DNA of 64,000 nt from Ostrinia nubilalis (GCF_963855985.1 NC_087095.1:8070001-8134000); one strand, 5' to 3'; counted from the first letter of the stretch, positions 42,428-57,000 are shown. Numbers and translations: made by a program. Notes: generated by a model not told the origin, from the sequence alone.

Positions 42428-45067
42428 GTGAGTAGTACCTACCTAATCAGTAAATAAAGATAAATGTGCAATATTCTAAGAAATGGATAATGTAACTTGA
42501 TGAAGTTAATTTATTTTGTATTGGTGTGCGTTCCATTCAAGTTCAATGATTCGGGCTGCATTGAATTAGAGCGCGACGATGCGATAGTAACTAATAAAGT
42601 AACTTGTGAAGTCCGTTTATTATTAAGCGCTTAATTCGAACTAAAATACAACTTGTTTAATTCACTTAAATACTTTATTGTATGGTAGGCCCATCTTATT
42701 GTCATTTGTTTTGGTAGAGACAAAAAGCATTCAGTAATTTTATTTTCGTATTAAACGTAAAAAAATATCTGAACATTCATATTATTCATTTATTTATTTA
42801 TTGCATCACATAATATGTACTTATATTAAGTACAGTAAGGTCTTCTAAAATTCAAAACTTTGTTTCCACACTAAAATAGTAGTACCCATTATACAATAAT
42901 TTCAGAAAAGCATTATACGAGTAAGTAAAAGCTTCATAATTTTACGATGAAAATATGGAACAAGAGAAAACTTTCAATACCTTTATAGTTCATGAAGTTT
43001 TCAGTGTATGAACGCCGCTTGGATTACGTGCTCCAACTTTTGGCATATACCAAAACTATTCAATTTACTATAGGTGGATTTTAGAATGGAAATATTTTAT
43101 GTTGATAGTATTTACAAAACTTTGTTTTGTTTATATTCGGCTCCCGCCGCAGATCGCTTATCAAAATTAAGGAGTTGAGACAGAAGGATTTTTGGCCAAA
43201 AAGTGCGTTACTTTTTAAGCCAGGATACATGATGGTAAAATTAACCTTCTGAAAGATCAAGGTTACGGGTGATATACCATTGTTATGCTTCTATAAAAAG
43301 AAACTAAGTAAAAACTTGATTCAATCTAAAATAATGTAGAAGGTGTTCTGCACCTTTTAGGTTGTTAGGCCTTTCGAGGCAAACTAGTTTTTTTAATCGA
43401 CTTCCAAAAAGGAGGATCTCATTTCATATCTCAGATCTTTTTTATATTGTGCTTATATGTTGGAAAATTTTATACGTTTTGTAACCTTGGCATTGACCCC
43501 GAAAAAATAATCATGGAATAATAAAATAATTCGTACCTACCTATTTCCTTTTTTCGAGTCGGTTTTATTTATTTTTTACTTTTGTTCATGATCAACATCA
43601 ATTTGCAAAAAAATTATTCATCAATATCACGGTCAATATACAAAAAGAAAGAGGATTTACCTCGATTTTAATAACAATGCCCTATTGAAGGCTGTGTTCA
43701 TGTCATGGCCGCATAAAGGTCAACGTTCGAGAATGGTTTTGACAAGTTTGTGACATTTTGTATTTATTTTATGAAATGGCTATCACTCCAAATTCTATCT
43801 TTTCCCTTCTTTCTTTTTTCCGTTTTGCACAAAATAAGGATACCTACTTTAAAGCAGACGATCATTTAAATGAAAAAAATGCATGGATTTTAATTTATCT
43901 AGGTTAAACTTACAACATTTTGTACTTATTTCCTGTAATAAACTGAAGGTTGGCAAAGGTCAGCGGAGCGAGTTGTTTTTGCCAATTCTGAAAAACAATA
44001 AAATTTTGTAATATTTGAGGTTCACAATTATGTATCTACTAATAGTCCTGTTAATCCTTAACTGAACTGGAGGGCCATCTAAGCTAAAATGTAAGCCTGT
44101 GTAAGGAATGGGTTCACTATAATATAGCCCAGAGGTCGAACCAGCGTTTCCCGAATCTTGAACTAGCAGTCCAACTCCGACACCTGCTATAAAATATGAT
44201 AAGCCATAGGTAAGAATAAGCTATAGGTATATAGACCACGATTTGAAAATTTCAAAAGGGTAGAAGGGATGGGGGATTTAGTTTCTTTAATATACCCAAC
44301 GCTTATAGAAATAAGTTTGCTTGCACTTCAATGATTTTATTGATCTTTACCTTGACTTTGTTACTGCATAACATAATAATTTAAGTCTAGTCTAGTAATC
44401 AAGTTGTGATTACCTTGTGCAAACCAGATCCATTGTGTTTAATTGTACTTATTACATACACATACGAGTACATTATACAATGTATTTCTTTAATAAAGAG
44501 AGATTAAGACTATTGCATAATAATTTACACGTGCATCTAAATGTGTGCAAGGTATCTTGGGGTTATTATTTTGACACAGTCATAGTATTGACTCAATTGT
44601 TGCTAGACCTCTTAGTAAAGAGGATTAAGTACATGTGAAAATTTTAAAAAAACAGACAGTTTTATTACGTTTTCGTCTATGGCATACGTGATCACCATGA
44701 TTAATTTAGGGTATGACAGTCCACCGATGAACTTTAGGCGGGGAGTGCGTTTTTTTCTATCAAGCCACAAACTCGATGCTTATACTTTCTTTTCAAATTT
44801 TAGGGCCTGTGCTCACCAAGATTTTTAAGCGTTTCATCGACGCGCGTTGTAGCGATACACGGGCAAATCGGACTGCTCTGTAGGAAACAAACTTACCACG
44901 TTGTTTGTTGTTGTTGTTGTTGTTGAAGCGCGTTTGACATCGGCGCGTTTAAAAAACGTGTTGTGCACATCCTTACGTATTTATAACAAGCTACCTATTT
45001 AAAAGAAAGGAGCATGACACTACATAAATATCTGCATAAATGAATATTTTCAATATCTTTGTTTCAG
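42428..45067 (+). other. Probable 5' intron, with MITEs
   Basis: No coding frame is supported. It holds an AACCGACT-family MITE at 43,393-43,567 (ATCGACTTCCAAAAAGGAGG facing CCTTTTTTCGAGTCGGTT), an inverted-repeat element at ~44,812-44,969 (GTGCTCACCAAGATTTTTAA facing AAAAAACGTGTTGTGCAC) and a (TTG)n tract at 44,901-44,925. Confidence 0.5.
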
Positions 45068-45069
45068 CA

Positions 45070-48000
45070 ATGACGTCAGAGGTTGACAAAAGACAGACAA
45101 GTTTCCCAAACCTAAAATACCCGATCCACCGCGACGAGGACCCAAAGACTCCTCAGCAATGGATGAAAGGAAAGAGGATGCAAGATGGAGCCGAAGGTCT
45201 GTGGAGGATCCACGATTCGTTATACGACTTCAGCGAGTTCGTGACGAAACACCCTGGCGGACCACTATGGATTTCTTCAACGAAGGTAAAGAAATTAAAT
45301 TTGTGTAAGTTATGAGTCGTATCTCATGGACTTGAGCTTGCCCAAACAAATGTTTGGACAACCCAGGACAAACTGTCCTGGCGTCAAAATGAGGAGTGCC
45401 GATCCCAAACAATGGCTAGGACAAAGAAGAAATTAAGAGTCGCATCTCAAACAAAATTTTAAAAAACTTTAAAAATCAAATTGCTGGCGGGAATTGAACC
45501 CAGGACCCTTTTCGGTTGCCAAGTGACTGCTCTTCCAATGTCCTGTTTTGGAAGCAAAGATCTGTCTTATTACTTAAATAGTGCCAAAAACCTGCTAAAT
45601 TATATTCAACCCCAGGTAATGTGATATTTAACTATTTCGTCAGTGGAAAGGAAAAAATGCTAAAGCGCCATTTTGGCCAAAATGAGTTATATACATTGGT
45701 GGATAGAATTTTTTTTTCTGCGTCGATCTATCTAGGTTTCAACTCAATCCGATGACTTTTTTGGCGCTTTAGCACTTTGAAAATTTTAAGTATTTCTAAA
45801 ATCACCGCCCTCGTCGCTGCTAAAACGACGTGTTTTCAGTGTTTTTGCAACAAGTGTCGCGTAAGGGTTTTTTTGCTGGCAAAATATTTTTGCTTTCACA
45901 ACATTAAGTATTTTTTTGTAATTTAAGAACTCGAATGACCTGTTACTTTAGCAATTCGAGCTTTTTGAGTTTTATAGTTCATTGGTATATTAGTAGTTAT
46001 TCATGGTTGTAGTTCAAAATGATTTGGCGTGTAAGCAAAAGTAAGTGAACAAGATTCGATTAATTTTGGCGCTTTAGCAAAAAGTAGCCTTTTTTTAATA
46101 AGCTTTAAAGTATTTTAGCGAAAATGAGAGCATTAATCAAAGCAAAAACTATAGTAGTTAAGTATTATTAACAAAGACATCTCAAACACACTTGTGACTA
46201 TAAGCACACACTACGCACTAGGGTCACTCACAAGTGCCTGCAAAGATGCAAGAATGTTGCAACTATCCAAATAAATAATTTGCTCCCTGGGCACACATTT
46301 ATGCCGGTGGATTCAATGCACTCAGTCATTGAAAAAAAGTGTTCGTTCGTTTCAGCCCGAACGATATCCACTGGTGGATCCCCCAAGGCCAGGCCTCCCC
46401 CAAGGATTTTCACAAAGACCGGGCCCGCGCTCGCATCCAGGCACTTCCTGCAACCACCACCTCCAGATCGTCGGTCCACCTAGTGGGAGGCCTGCCCACA
46501 CCACGTCTTCCGGCTCGTGGTTGCTACTCTTTTTCCAGAAATTTTCTACCCCTGCAGCCATCAGCTCTGCAAGCTATGTGCCCCGCCCACTGCCACTAGA
46601 TTTTAGCGATTCTGCAGGCTATGTCAGTCACTTTGGTTCCCCTGCGGATCTCCTCATTTCTGATTCGATCACGCAGGGAAACTCCGAGCATAGCACGCTC
46701 CATCGCTCTTTGGGCGACCTTGAGCCTTCTTATGAGGCCTATATTTCTTTTCTGCTCAACCCAAAGGTAAACTGGTCGAGAATGCTTTAGTGCATTAAGT
46801 TCGCCTTATGTACAAATTTATTTTGGCATAAAAGTTTAAATAAATAAATAAATAAATATATAAGCGACCACGTCTCAGATCCACAAGCCAAGAAAAAAGG
46901 GTAACAAACACTATTGTATGGGCGCCGCGCCGTCTAATTGGCCTGCCTGCAGTATATGCTGCTCTATCAAGAAAAGTTCCCAAACTAATGGCAAGATAAG
47001 TCTTTCCCTGGCTTCTTGAGGATGAAGTGAGCCGTCTTCCATTGTTTGGGGAAATACGCTATAGATAGGCATTTGTTTGCAATTTCCATGAATATCTCCC
47101 TTTCGCTACGAATAGCTCTGGTACATAAATATCGGCGGGAAATCATCCGGTCCCGGGGCTTTCTTTAGATTTTGCACGTTAAGCACGGCCTCCACTCCTG
47201 CCTCGGTAAAAAGGGGATCGTTTGCTGTTTTCTCTTCTAAAGTTTCGCTCTCTATCAGTTGTCGGAGACGCGTGTGGTGTGGTTTATCTATTGTCACGGA
47301 ATCATCTGGATCAGCCGATTATTCTGGGCACTCTGCCCAGTCTTGCCGTTAAAACCATTCAGAAGCATGTCCTCTTGTCTCTGGAGCTTTCCCGATGACT
47401 CCATAGATTCCATCCCACATGTTTTCTCTCTCGTGTGTCGAGCAGAACTCATTCCAACTCTTTGTTTGCGCCTCGCTGGTCTTCTGTGCGTATTCTTGTT
47501 GCCGCACTTTCACCCAGACAGAGAGAATAGGTTATGGCGTTGTGGTCTGAAGTGACTAGCGTTCTGTCCACTTTCTCTTTAATCCTACCCAGTAGTGGCT
47601 TACTGCACGCTGACACATCCACTTTGCTTGTGCGCAATCTGCCCTGTCGATATTTTTTGAAAGAAGAAACTGTAAGCTTCACCTAAGCTTTCGGAAACGC
47701 TGCCCCACCATTGGTTCTAGGCGTTCACGTCTCCCCCTATAATGATGTTTTGGGTGTTTAGCTTTTTCATACCGCTTTGTGCGTTATATCTAAAGCTCAA
47801 TTGGATTGTCCCCCTCATAATACACGGACACAATTCCTAGTTTTAGCCTGCCTGCCTCCAGTGTTACCGCGGCCTCCGTCTCCGTGACCAGTTAGGGGTC
47901 GTGAATGACTCAATCGGTCACCGAAGACTGAGTGACTGGTTTCTGCCGATTGAGTGCTAAGGTTATGTCCTTGTCCTCGGCTGCTTGCAGCAGTTCGGCA

Positions 48001-51000
48001 GTGGCTTGCTTGGAGCGTCTCAGGTTAGCTCAGATGATGTTGAGCTTTCACAAATCAAATCAAATCTCCCAAAAGACCACGGACACGGTCTTTTAGGAGA
48101 TTTGAACTCTGCATGTTTAGGGTGTTCTTAGCAGTATGCTGTTCTTGAAAGCGCTAAGTAAGTAGTCCTACTTTTGTTTTTCTGGGCATACATCACTTTA
48201 TCACTGAATGTCATGTAGTGGTGGATGTTGAATGTGTCAGTTCTCGCCCTCGCATTTTTTCCACGATTGTGGTGTGCCTTATTTTCAGGCTGGACAGTTT
48301 AGCCATGAGTAAGTTCCTCTGCAGTTCCTCTTCCTCTTTGCATAGGGCTTTTGTATGTCCAAAACAGAGGCATTTGGCGCATTTCACTAGTGGGGTCTTC
48401 TACCGGTCTTATCTCCAGACCTATGTGGACTGCCCCCGCCTCGAACAAGCGTTTGTAGAGAATGGGCGACACTTCCATCCATAGCATTGTAGAGTTTCTT
48501 ATTTTGGGCCTTTAGATTGTCATCCTTTTCCACCTTTAGACCTTTGATTTTGAAGTCAAAAGTGGTTCTGACGGTCTTATCACATTGTCGCCGGTTATGC
48601 TCGAGTCCGTCGATGAGACTATCAGTGTGTGGTTTGGCTTTTTTGGTGGGATGGACATGGTGGTGGCCGCGTAAGTCACCACCCACCATGTCCATCCCAC
48701 CAAAGGTTCCCACCAGTGGTTAGTGGTGGTCATTAAAATTGTTAAGTGTCCCTACGTTTGTTCACTATAATTCAAAATATAGTAATTACCTACCACTCCC
48801 GTACCCGGTTAGAAGTAATGACAATCAAATTATGCATGATGTTAGGATAAATTAAGCATTTTTTGTCATAAAACATAATACCTATTCAATCTATAAGCAT
48901 TACTTTTGCTTAAAACGTTTAATGTAGTAAGAGTTTAGTAACATTTGCTTATATTCGTTCTATAGGGTCTGCGTAAGTAAGCAAATATTCATGTAAGCCC
49001 CATGGATAATATCGCTTTTACGCATTTTTTCGCTGGCGCATGCGACTATCTTATTTTGTAGTTTAGTAATTTATCTTCGACTTACTTATTAAGCTGTATC
49101 TCACTAAGTATTTTTTCTCTTTTATCAAAAAGGTTGTTCAAACTATTTAGCACTTATTGGTTGCTGGATATTTGATTATAAATGGAGGTTAGCAGTTTTA
49201 CCCTGACTAACATTTAATGAATTTTCATAACTCTTTTTCTAAAGCGACACCTATTTTACGATCTAAAAGAGCTACAAACCTGGTGTTTTCATTAAAATAT
49301 AGGCAAAAAATCAAGAACACGATTGCATTTTAAAAGAACTATTTAACATTAATATCAAAAGAGATACGAATTTTTTTCGTAAAAAAAAAACTTTGATCCT
49401 CATTTCCCACAAGTACGGTTTTGGCGCTTTAGTCTTTTTTCCTTTCCACTGATGATTTCATCTGACATCTTCTTAACCCATTTAGGAATTCTACTGTTTT
49501 CTCAGATACAGGCATTTCTTAAAACTAGGTAGGTACTGTATAGTAGCAATGTAGTATACCTTTTGTAACCATGTGATAATTAACCAAGTGATGTGCAATA
49601 AAATAACACTATCTTTGGGGCAGAACACAAAAGGCCGGAAAACTACCAGGGTGACCCTTGAAAGAATACGCAGGTACACTATAGTTAGATTTTCTCGCAA
49701 GTTCTAATGATTTATTAGGATGCCATTCAAAAGTCTCAAAGTCAAATCTTAACAAAGAGTACCTAACGTACCTACCTATATCATTTTTATAAAATTTTCC
49801 GCTCATTAGATGCGCATTCGATTAAGTATGCAGTTTTTTTTTTAATTTAACGTGTTAATTCTTAAAACCTTACTCAGTCTGGTTGTAGGTATTAGGTAGG
49901 TATTTTTAAGTTGACGACTTGCAAAAATTGAAAAGGTTTACACTAATCATTTATAAAAAAAAAACAATCATTCAAAGATTAAACTTTAAAAAAATATTGT
50001 TGTTTCTTATCGATTAGTAATAGCTATGACAAGTCTAAGATTAAATTCAAATTATTTAATTTCAAGACTAGCTTTTGCCCGCTTCCTCGCATGGATTTTA
50101 GTTTGTCATACAAAAAGGTCTTCGTGCCCGTGTTTTTTTTAAAAATCGTGATAAAACCTTTTTCTACAATTTTCTAGGCAGACTTTTTTGTAGGCATTTG
50201 GCAAATTTTGACAAAATTCTTTAGTAAAAGATAAAATTGTAATAAAACTACATCCAAGGAAAAATATGTTCATATTCCTATGTAGGTAATCCACAGGGAA
50301 AACACGAGTACAGTAAATTTATAATTTGAATGCTAATCTTGTGCTACACATCATAGCGCCATTATACCTATGCTATTTCTTGAGACAAAGTAAATTTTAC
50401 GACGTAAACCCATTAGCTATTCATGAAGACCGCAAAGTTCAAAACGATTATGTGCCTTTTTTTGTAAGCAAATAATATGAGAATACTAACTTTTGCCCGC
50501 GGCTTCACCCGCGTGAAATTTAGTTTGACACAGGTCGTCATAAATTATAGATGATATGTTATTCTGGGTTATAATCTGTAATACCAGGCCTGTTCATCTC
50601 CGCGAGTTTACATCGAAAACAAAACACGCACGATGGCCCACCTACAGGATACTGTTCGACAAGGCCTCACATACGAGCGAACATTGACCCACGCACGCGT
50701 ATTCTTGTGTATGATGGAAGAAAATAAAGAAAATAGTCTACTAAATACTGTGCAGTATTTAACTACCTAAATAATAATAAAAACACAGAATGTACTTTTT
50801 TAAGTTGCCTCAAGACACTGAGAGGTAAATAAGTAGTTAATATTATTCATGATAATTCATGATAAATCATGTGTTTCCTCCGCCATTTTCCGCAGTTTGG
50901 CACCTCACGTCACATCATTTTACCGAAGTCAGCCCTACAGCTTCGGCGCAGTGCCGATCACTGACGTTTGTCAACAATGATGCTTGACTTTTGGGACAGG

Positions 51001-54000
51001 CTAAATTACACCATATTGTTAATGACATTGAGCATACATTTTTTTAAATACATTCGCGAAGTAAAACTTCTGTACGTAGTACTTATTATTATTCTGTGGT
51101 AATACTGCAAAGTTTCATCAAAATCCGTCCGGTAGTTTTTGCGTGAAAGAGTAACAAACATGTCAACATCCAGACATCTATACCTACAAACTTTCGCATT
51201 TATAATTTAGTAGGAAAATTAGGTAATTATTATTTTGATAAATGAGTATTGTAGAAATTTATTTCTGCCTTTATGAATAAATAAATATTACATAAATCAT
51301 AGAAAAATCTTAACATGGCAAATAAATATTAGGTATTTCTTTGACTTTGAAACGTTATAAACTAACAAACATATTTTCGCACTATATCTATTGGATAAGG
51401 GGTTTCATAATACTGTCCAAAGTGTAATTTGATTAGATAAGTCTTATCAAATTATACTTAAAATGCTTTTATGAGTACAATGTTCAGGTTGACATAATAC
51501 GCATTATATGTATGCCTAAAACCTTTGTTTATTTAATTACCATTCTTCAGCTCTTTAATCTTTGTTTATTTCATTACCAGGTAATTTAAGTTTCTGAAAA
51601 ATTTCTGGGCTGAAAATGAAATATTGAAAAACATCTTACCACACATGCAGTGATGTTATGATGTTACTCGTATGTATTAGGTGTAATGTAGGTACACCTT
51701 TAATGTTTAAACAAATAATTTTTGTTCGAGGTACGCAGTACAGTTAGTCAATTGTCTTACTATCTACATGAACCACACGTGTCTTATGCGAGAGCCTTTG
51801 ATTTATTAGTATAATATGTATAATGTCATTTTTTTTTATCTGAAAACAAACTGTATTATTATTGAAGAGTTATGGAATAAATCATAATAATACACTGGTA
51901 TCAGTTTAGTATCTCTGTAATCGGAGATAGATAACTAAATTCCATGCGGGCAAAGGTTGCTATTAAATTTTAATAGCAACCTTTGCCCGCATGGAATTTA
52001 GTTCGAAATAGAAATACAATATCGTGCATCGATGATATTAATTTGATATATTTGCGTATAAATGATTTTTTCAACCGCTAACAATGAACGGGTAATTGTA
52101 GATTTGCCACAAAGTTAGTAAAGAGCTTGAATGTTAAATTACTAATTATGTAAGCTTGAATGTATTATCATAGTTGTGCTATGGCAAGTAGTTAAAAAAG
52201 ATATAATGCGAATATACAATAGCCACACATTACTCTATGATATTAATGTAGAGAAGAACGTTAGAGAGTTTTTTAAAATAAGTTAATTACTTGATGTTAG
52301 AAAATACGGGTTTCCCACCGCGAGCGGAGCGTGCCCATGACTCCGTCTACCTCGCAATATAAAAATGCTGTACAGTAGGCGCGCGAGTTCATGTCCATCC
52401 TGAGTAGGGTATGCAAAACCGAAAGTTTATCAAAAACCGATTTTTTTTTCGGTTTCCAAGAAAAAAAACCGGTTTTCGGTTTTTAATCGGTTATTATCGT
52501 TCTATTTTTTTTTCAATCAACTAGTAGTTACATACAGCGATTTGTTACGTCCTGTCCGTTTTGTGTTAGATTACATTATTTAAGAGAGGGTTATAACAGT
52601 TTTGATAAAAGCTTATTCATTTAGTCCAGTAGAATTAAACACAAAATGAATTAAATCGGAAATAATTCCTACTAAAGATTTTAGTGCTTTAATGGCTTCA
52701 TTAGTTGCCCATAAAGATTCTCCTAGGTTTTCGACTTCGACGGAGTTGTGCTTAAGTGGTGGGGGCCTCCGAAAGGGGCGCTTTTTCGGTTTTCCGGTTA
52801 TACCGCGTAAAGGACTTACCCTATCGAAAAGTGGTCTTCCTGACGGTTGAAGGGCATTTAATCCTGCATTAAATAAGACCAAATTCATATGTTTTGAACA
52901 AACCGTTCTCGTGCAAATGTTCGGCAAAGTAGAAAATATATGTATAATTAATTACCCTCTCCACGTCCAATGGCTCGTTATCCGCAGGCTTCCAAGTCTT
53001 GAAAAGGAGAGCCTCAACTAGTGTAACCCTATCAAGGCTTACGAGGTAGATTCGCCTATCCTTGTTCGTCCCAGCCGTTCCTTAACTGCGGTTGCTGCAC
53101 CTCTTCCTGGCACTCACCTGAACGACTCTGTGTTACCTACTGTGGCTGCCCTTCTTCCTTGTATCCTCCTGCACAACTACGTTGCCTAGCCGTATGCCTG
53201 GTCTAAGGTTCGACGCCAAAAATCAACAACAACAAGTTCATATTGAAACGCTGAAGAGTTTTTTGTTTGTTTGTTTGAACGCGCTAATCTCAAGAATAAC
53301 TAGTTTGATTGAAATAATTATTTTTGTGTTGAATAGCTCATAAATCGAGGAAGGCTATAGGATATAAACAATCACTCTACGACTAATAGAGGCGAAGCAG
53401 TAAAGAAAAATGTTGCAAGCACGGAAAATAGTATTTAAACTATTTTCACGGGTACGAAGTTGATTTTGTGGCGTCGAACCTTGGACTAGGCATATGGCTA
53501 AGCAATGCAATCGTACAGGAGGGTACAAGGAAGAGGGGCAGCCACATTAGGTAATACAGAGTCGTTCAGGAGAGTGCCAGGAAGAGGTGCAGCAACCGCA
53601 GTTAAGGAACGGCTGGGACGAAGAAGGATAAGCGAATCCAACTCGTGAGCCTTGACAGGGATACGCTGGTTAAGGCGACCCTTTACAAGACTTGGGAGCC
53701 TACGGGTGACGAGCTATTGGACGTGGAGAGGGTCATTAATTATACATAATAATATATTTTCTACTTTGCCGAACATTTGCACGAGAACGGTTTGTTCCAA
53801 ACATATGAATTTGGTCTTATTTAATGCAGGATTAAATGCCCTTCAACCGTTAGGAAGACCACTTTTCTATAGGGTAAGTCCTTTACGCTATGTAGCCGGA
53901 AAACCGAAAAAGCGCCCCTTTCGGGGGCCCCCACCACTTAAGCACAACTCCGTCGAAGTCGAAAACCTAGGAGAGTCTTAATGGGCAACCAATGAAGCCA

Positions 54001-57000
54001 TTATAGCAATAAAATCTTTTGTAGGAATTATTTTCGATTTAAAATCTAATTCTACTGGCCTAATTAGGCATTATAGGCACATAATGCATAATGAATAAGC
54101 TAAATTTAACTCAAGGGATGGTAGTTTATCTCCATTGTACGTATTTACGTAATAATTGTCAACGAATACGTTTTTAAAATTCATTACTCTGTCGGTTTAG
54201 TATTTTGTTAATTACCACCATGTACGTAATGTACATCAAAAACGTACCTATTTGTTTACAATTACGATTGATATAAGCAATATCTTAAATTAAAAAGTAG
54301 AATAAAATGTAAAAAGCTTTATTTGTGAACGTTAGGTGGTATTTCTGTCAAATTTCAATACACTAAGTATTACAGTAATAAACTTCTGCAGATATCGCAA
54401 ATAAATGAGATTTAATGTTCAAAACAATTCAGAAATAAAAACTGTTCAATTCACTCACACATAAGATAATTATTCACTGCAATAATCACCAACTATCTGA
54501 ATCGCGGGGTGGGTCATGTCAGGTGGCGGGCGCGGGCGGTACGAGTCCTAAATAATTATCGGGGATTCCCCGTTCAAAGGTAAACGACGGAGTAACCAAG
54601 TGACAATGTTGCCAAGTTATAAATTGTAAAATAACCAAATATTCGTCAAATATCAAAATACCGAGGTTATATTATAATAAAATGATATTGCTTATTTATG
54701 GAATTTGTTAAGTGTATGTATACAGACAGAAAAACCGATTTAAATCCGGGTTTCGATTGTTAAAACCGGTTTTAGAATTCGTCGAAAAAGGGCGGTTTTT
54801 CCGATTTTTCGGTTTCCGATTAACCGGTTTTGCATTCCCTAATCCTGAGGAATGCGGTAGTGCTGTTACCTAACTAATTATGCTAATGTCGATATCGATA
54901 ATTATTACCAATTAAGTAGGTCAACCTTATCTATTCCATATTTTTTGCAACTTATAAGTAGGTAAGTAAGTATAAGTATAAGTAAATAAGTAAGTAAGTA
55001 AGTATAAATAAATAAGTAAGTAAGTAAGGCCCCGATGGACATGAACTCGCGCGCCTACTGTACATCTATTTTTTCACCAACAAAGAGTCGAATGAAAATG
55101 TCAAAGAGGGAAAAAAGAGTAAAAATGAGCTCACCCATCAAATCAATACTTTTTCTCGTTGGAAAAGCAATCCTATTTTATGTACACGACCTCTCCGTTA
55201 GACATCCCTAGTTCATTCCTCTTTGGTGGTGTAAAACAGGCTTTATTGTATAAAAAATTAGAATGTTAAATTATTTAACCAATTTTAATCTAGACTACGA
55301 ATAACAATATTTTTTTTTGTGTTGAAGGCCATATCAATTATTATTATGAAGAGATTTTTCAACTAAGTGGAGTTGGGAAGTGATTTAATTATGCCTTTCC
55401 GACCAGTGCTATCGTATTACCCTGTACGAAAATGCAGACATCATTTCCGTATCACAATGACGACTCAAATAATTTGTTGTTGCATGTATATTAATTGTAT
55501 CCATTTTTAAACTGTACATTGTTACTGGATCATAATTCAAGAAGAGACAACCGCGGTTTGAATTAAAATAATGGCAGTTTTTGCACCAAGCGTGATATTG
55601 ATTCAATTGAATTCAATTAAATAGATATCAAAATAATTGATCTAAACGGCTTTAAAATTTAATTAATACTTACGTTCCAGGGTACTGACATAACTGAGCA
55701 ATTCGAGACGCACCATCTCAAAGGCACCGCCGAGTTACTCTTACCGAAATATTTCACAAGAAAAGCTACAATGCCAAGAAATTCTCCATTCACGTTCGAC
55801 GAGCATGGTTTTTACAAAACATTGAAGAGCAAAGTCATGGAGAAATTAAAAGATATACCAAAAGACGAGCGAGTAAAGAGCGACCAAGTGACTGATATGC
55901 TGCTCGCTTCATTCGTATTGCTCAGTCCCCTGTGCTGTTGGGCTTGGACTTACAATTGGATCCTGGGGGCATCATTGACATTGCTAAACGGATTCGTGCT
56001 GAGTGCTGTGATATCTTGCAGCCACAACTACTTGCACAGAGCTGACAGCTGGCGAATGTATTTGGTGAACTTGGCAGGGATATCGAATGAGTAAGTACCA
56101 GAGCACAGTTTGAAAAAGAATGTTTCATACATTGCACAGGCACAAATACGTAAAATAAAAACCTACTCCGCTCCATTTCTTTTAACGTAATGACTTTATT
56201 TAACGTAATTGGTTTTAAAATAGATTACAGACACAAGGTCAAATCAAAAGTAATATGATTCCTCTTGGGTTTACGTATCAATTTATTTTATTTCTAACGA
56301 AAAACAAAATATGTACCTACACTCGCGAGCAAAAGTATGGAATCACTTACATGAAGTTGTTTCCACGCGATCTTGTGTACTAACGAATTTGTTAGTAACT
56401 AAAAAAGTAGCACCATTTTAAAGATTAAACTTTTAACTTTAAATTGATACCAAATTCATTTAAATCACACCGGTATTTAAAAAGATATCCCGGCTAATGT
56501 GAAGAAGTAAGAAAAAAGACATGTACCAACTGTTTGATACGTCGCGAGTTGCGGCCTATTTACCCCCTATAAAAGCACGTGTTTTCGGATTTTTGCGTTT
56601 ACACGTTGATCCATACACATCTTGGCTTCTTTTGACTTTACCTGGGATTCTACACCTTCAAAAGCAGCACAAATCGTTGCACTATTGCAAGAAGGGCTAA
56701 GCCAGCGGGCTGTCGCACGTCAGCTCCACATAAGCCAGTCCTGGGTTTCAAAAGTTTTAAGACGCTTTCGGGAGACTGGTGGCTTTATCCCGAGACCAAG
56801 TTCTGAACATTGCCGGTGCACATCGCAGAGGGAAAATCGTTTTTTCATGTCAACTTCTCTACGAAATCGTCATTTGACTGGTATCGACGTCCAGCAAGAG
56901 CTCAGAAATGTTCGTAGGATAGCTGTTAGCGAGTGGACAGTAAGTCTAAGATATGAGCAATAAAATTTGACTCCAAAAAGGCCTGCCACAGGCTGGAAAC

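Larger units (their letters stand above)
45641..49451. mobile_element. 3.8-kb inverted-repeat element filled with LINE debris
   Basis: The left end CAGTGGAAAGGAAAAAATGC and right end (complement of CAGTGGAAAGGAAAAAAGAC) both continue into CTAAAGCGCCA. The motif TTTGGCGCTTTAG recurs near 45,759, 46,066 and 49,420, as subterminal transposase-binding repeats do. A CAG start suggests hAT, but no 8-bp duplication is evident. Inside are an RTE fragment, a SINE-like repeat and an R1-type LINE remnant. Confidence 0.65.
52369..55064. mobile_element. MITE with exact 31-bp inverted ends, entered by a hAT-like element
   Basis: Left 52,369-52,399 (TGTACAGTAGGCGCGCGAG...) and right 55,034-55,064 are exact complements over 31 bp. 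With the hAT-like element removed, the host would be only ~250 bp. No flanking duplication was resolved. Confidence 0.75.

Noticed and set aside
45635..49460. ATTTC near both ends of the CAGTGGAAAGG element as part of a hAT 8-bp duplication
   Set aside because: The two ATTTC stretches are offset relative to the ends, and no adjacent 8-mer matches.
51933..52003. 71-bp palindrome as a miRNA precursor
   Set aside because: A one-base centre leaves no loop, and the arms are repeat-family sequence.
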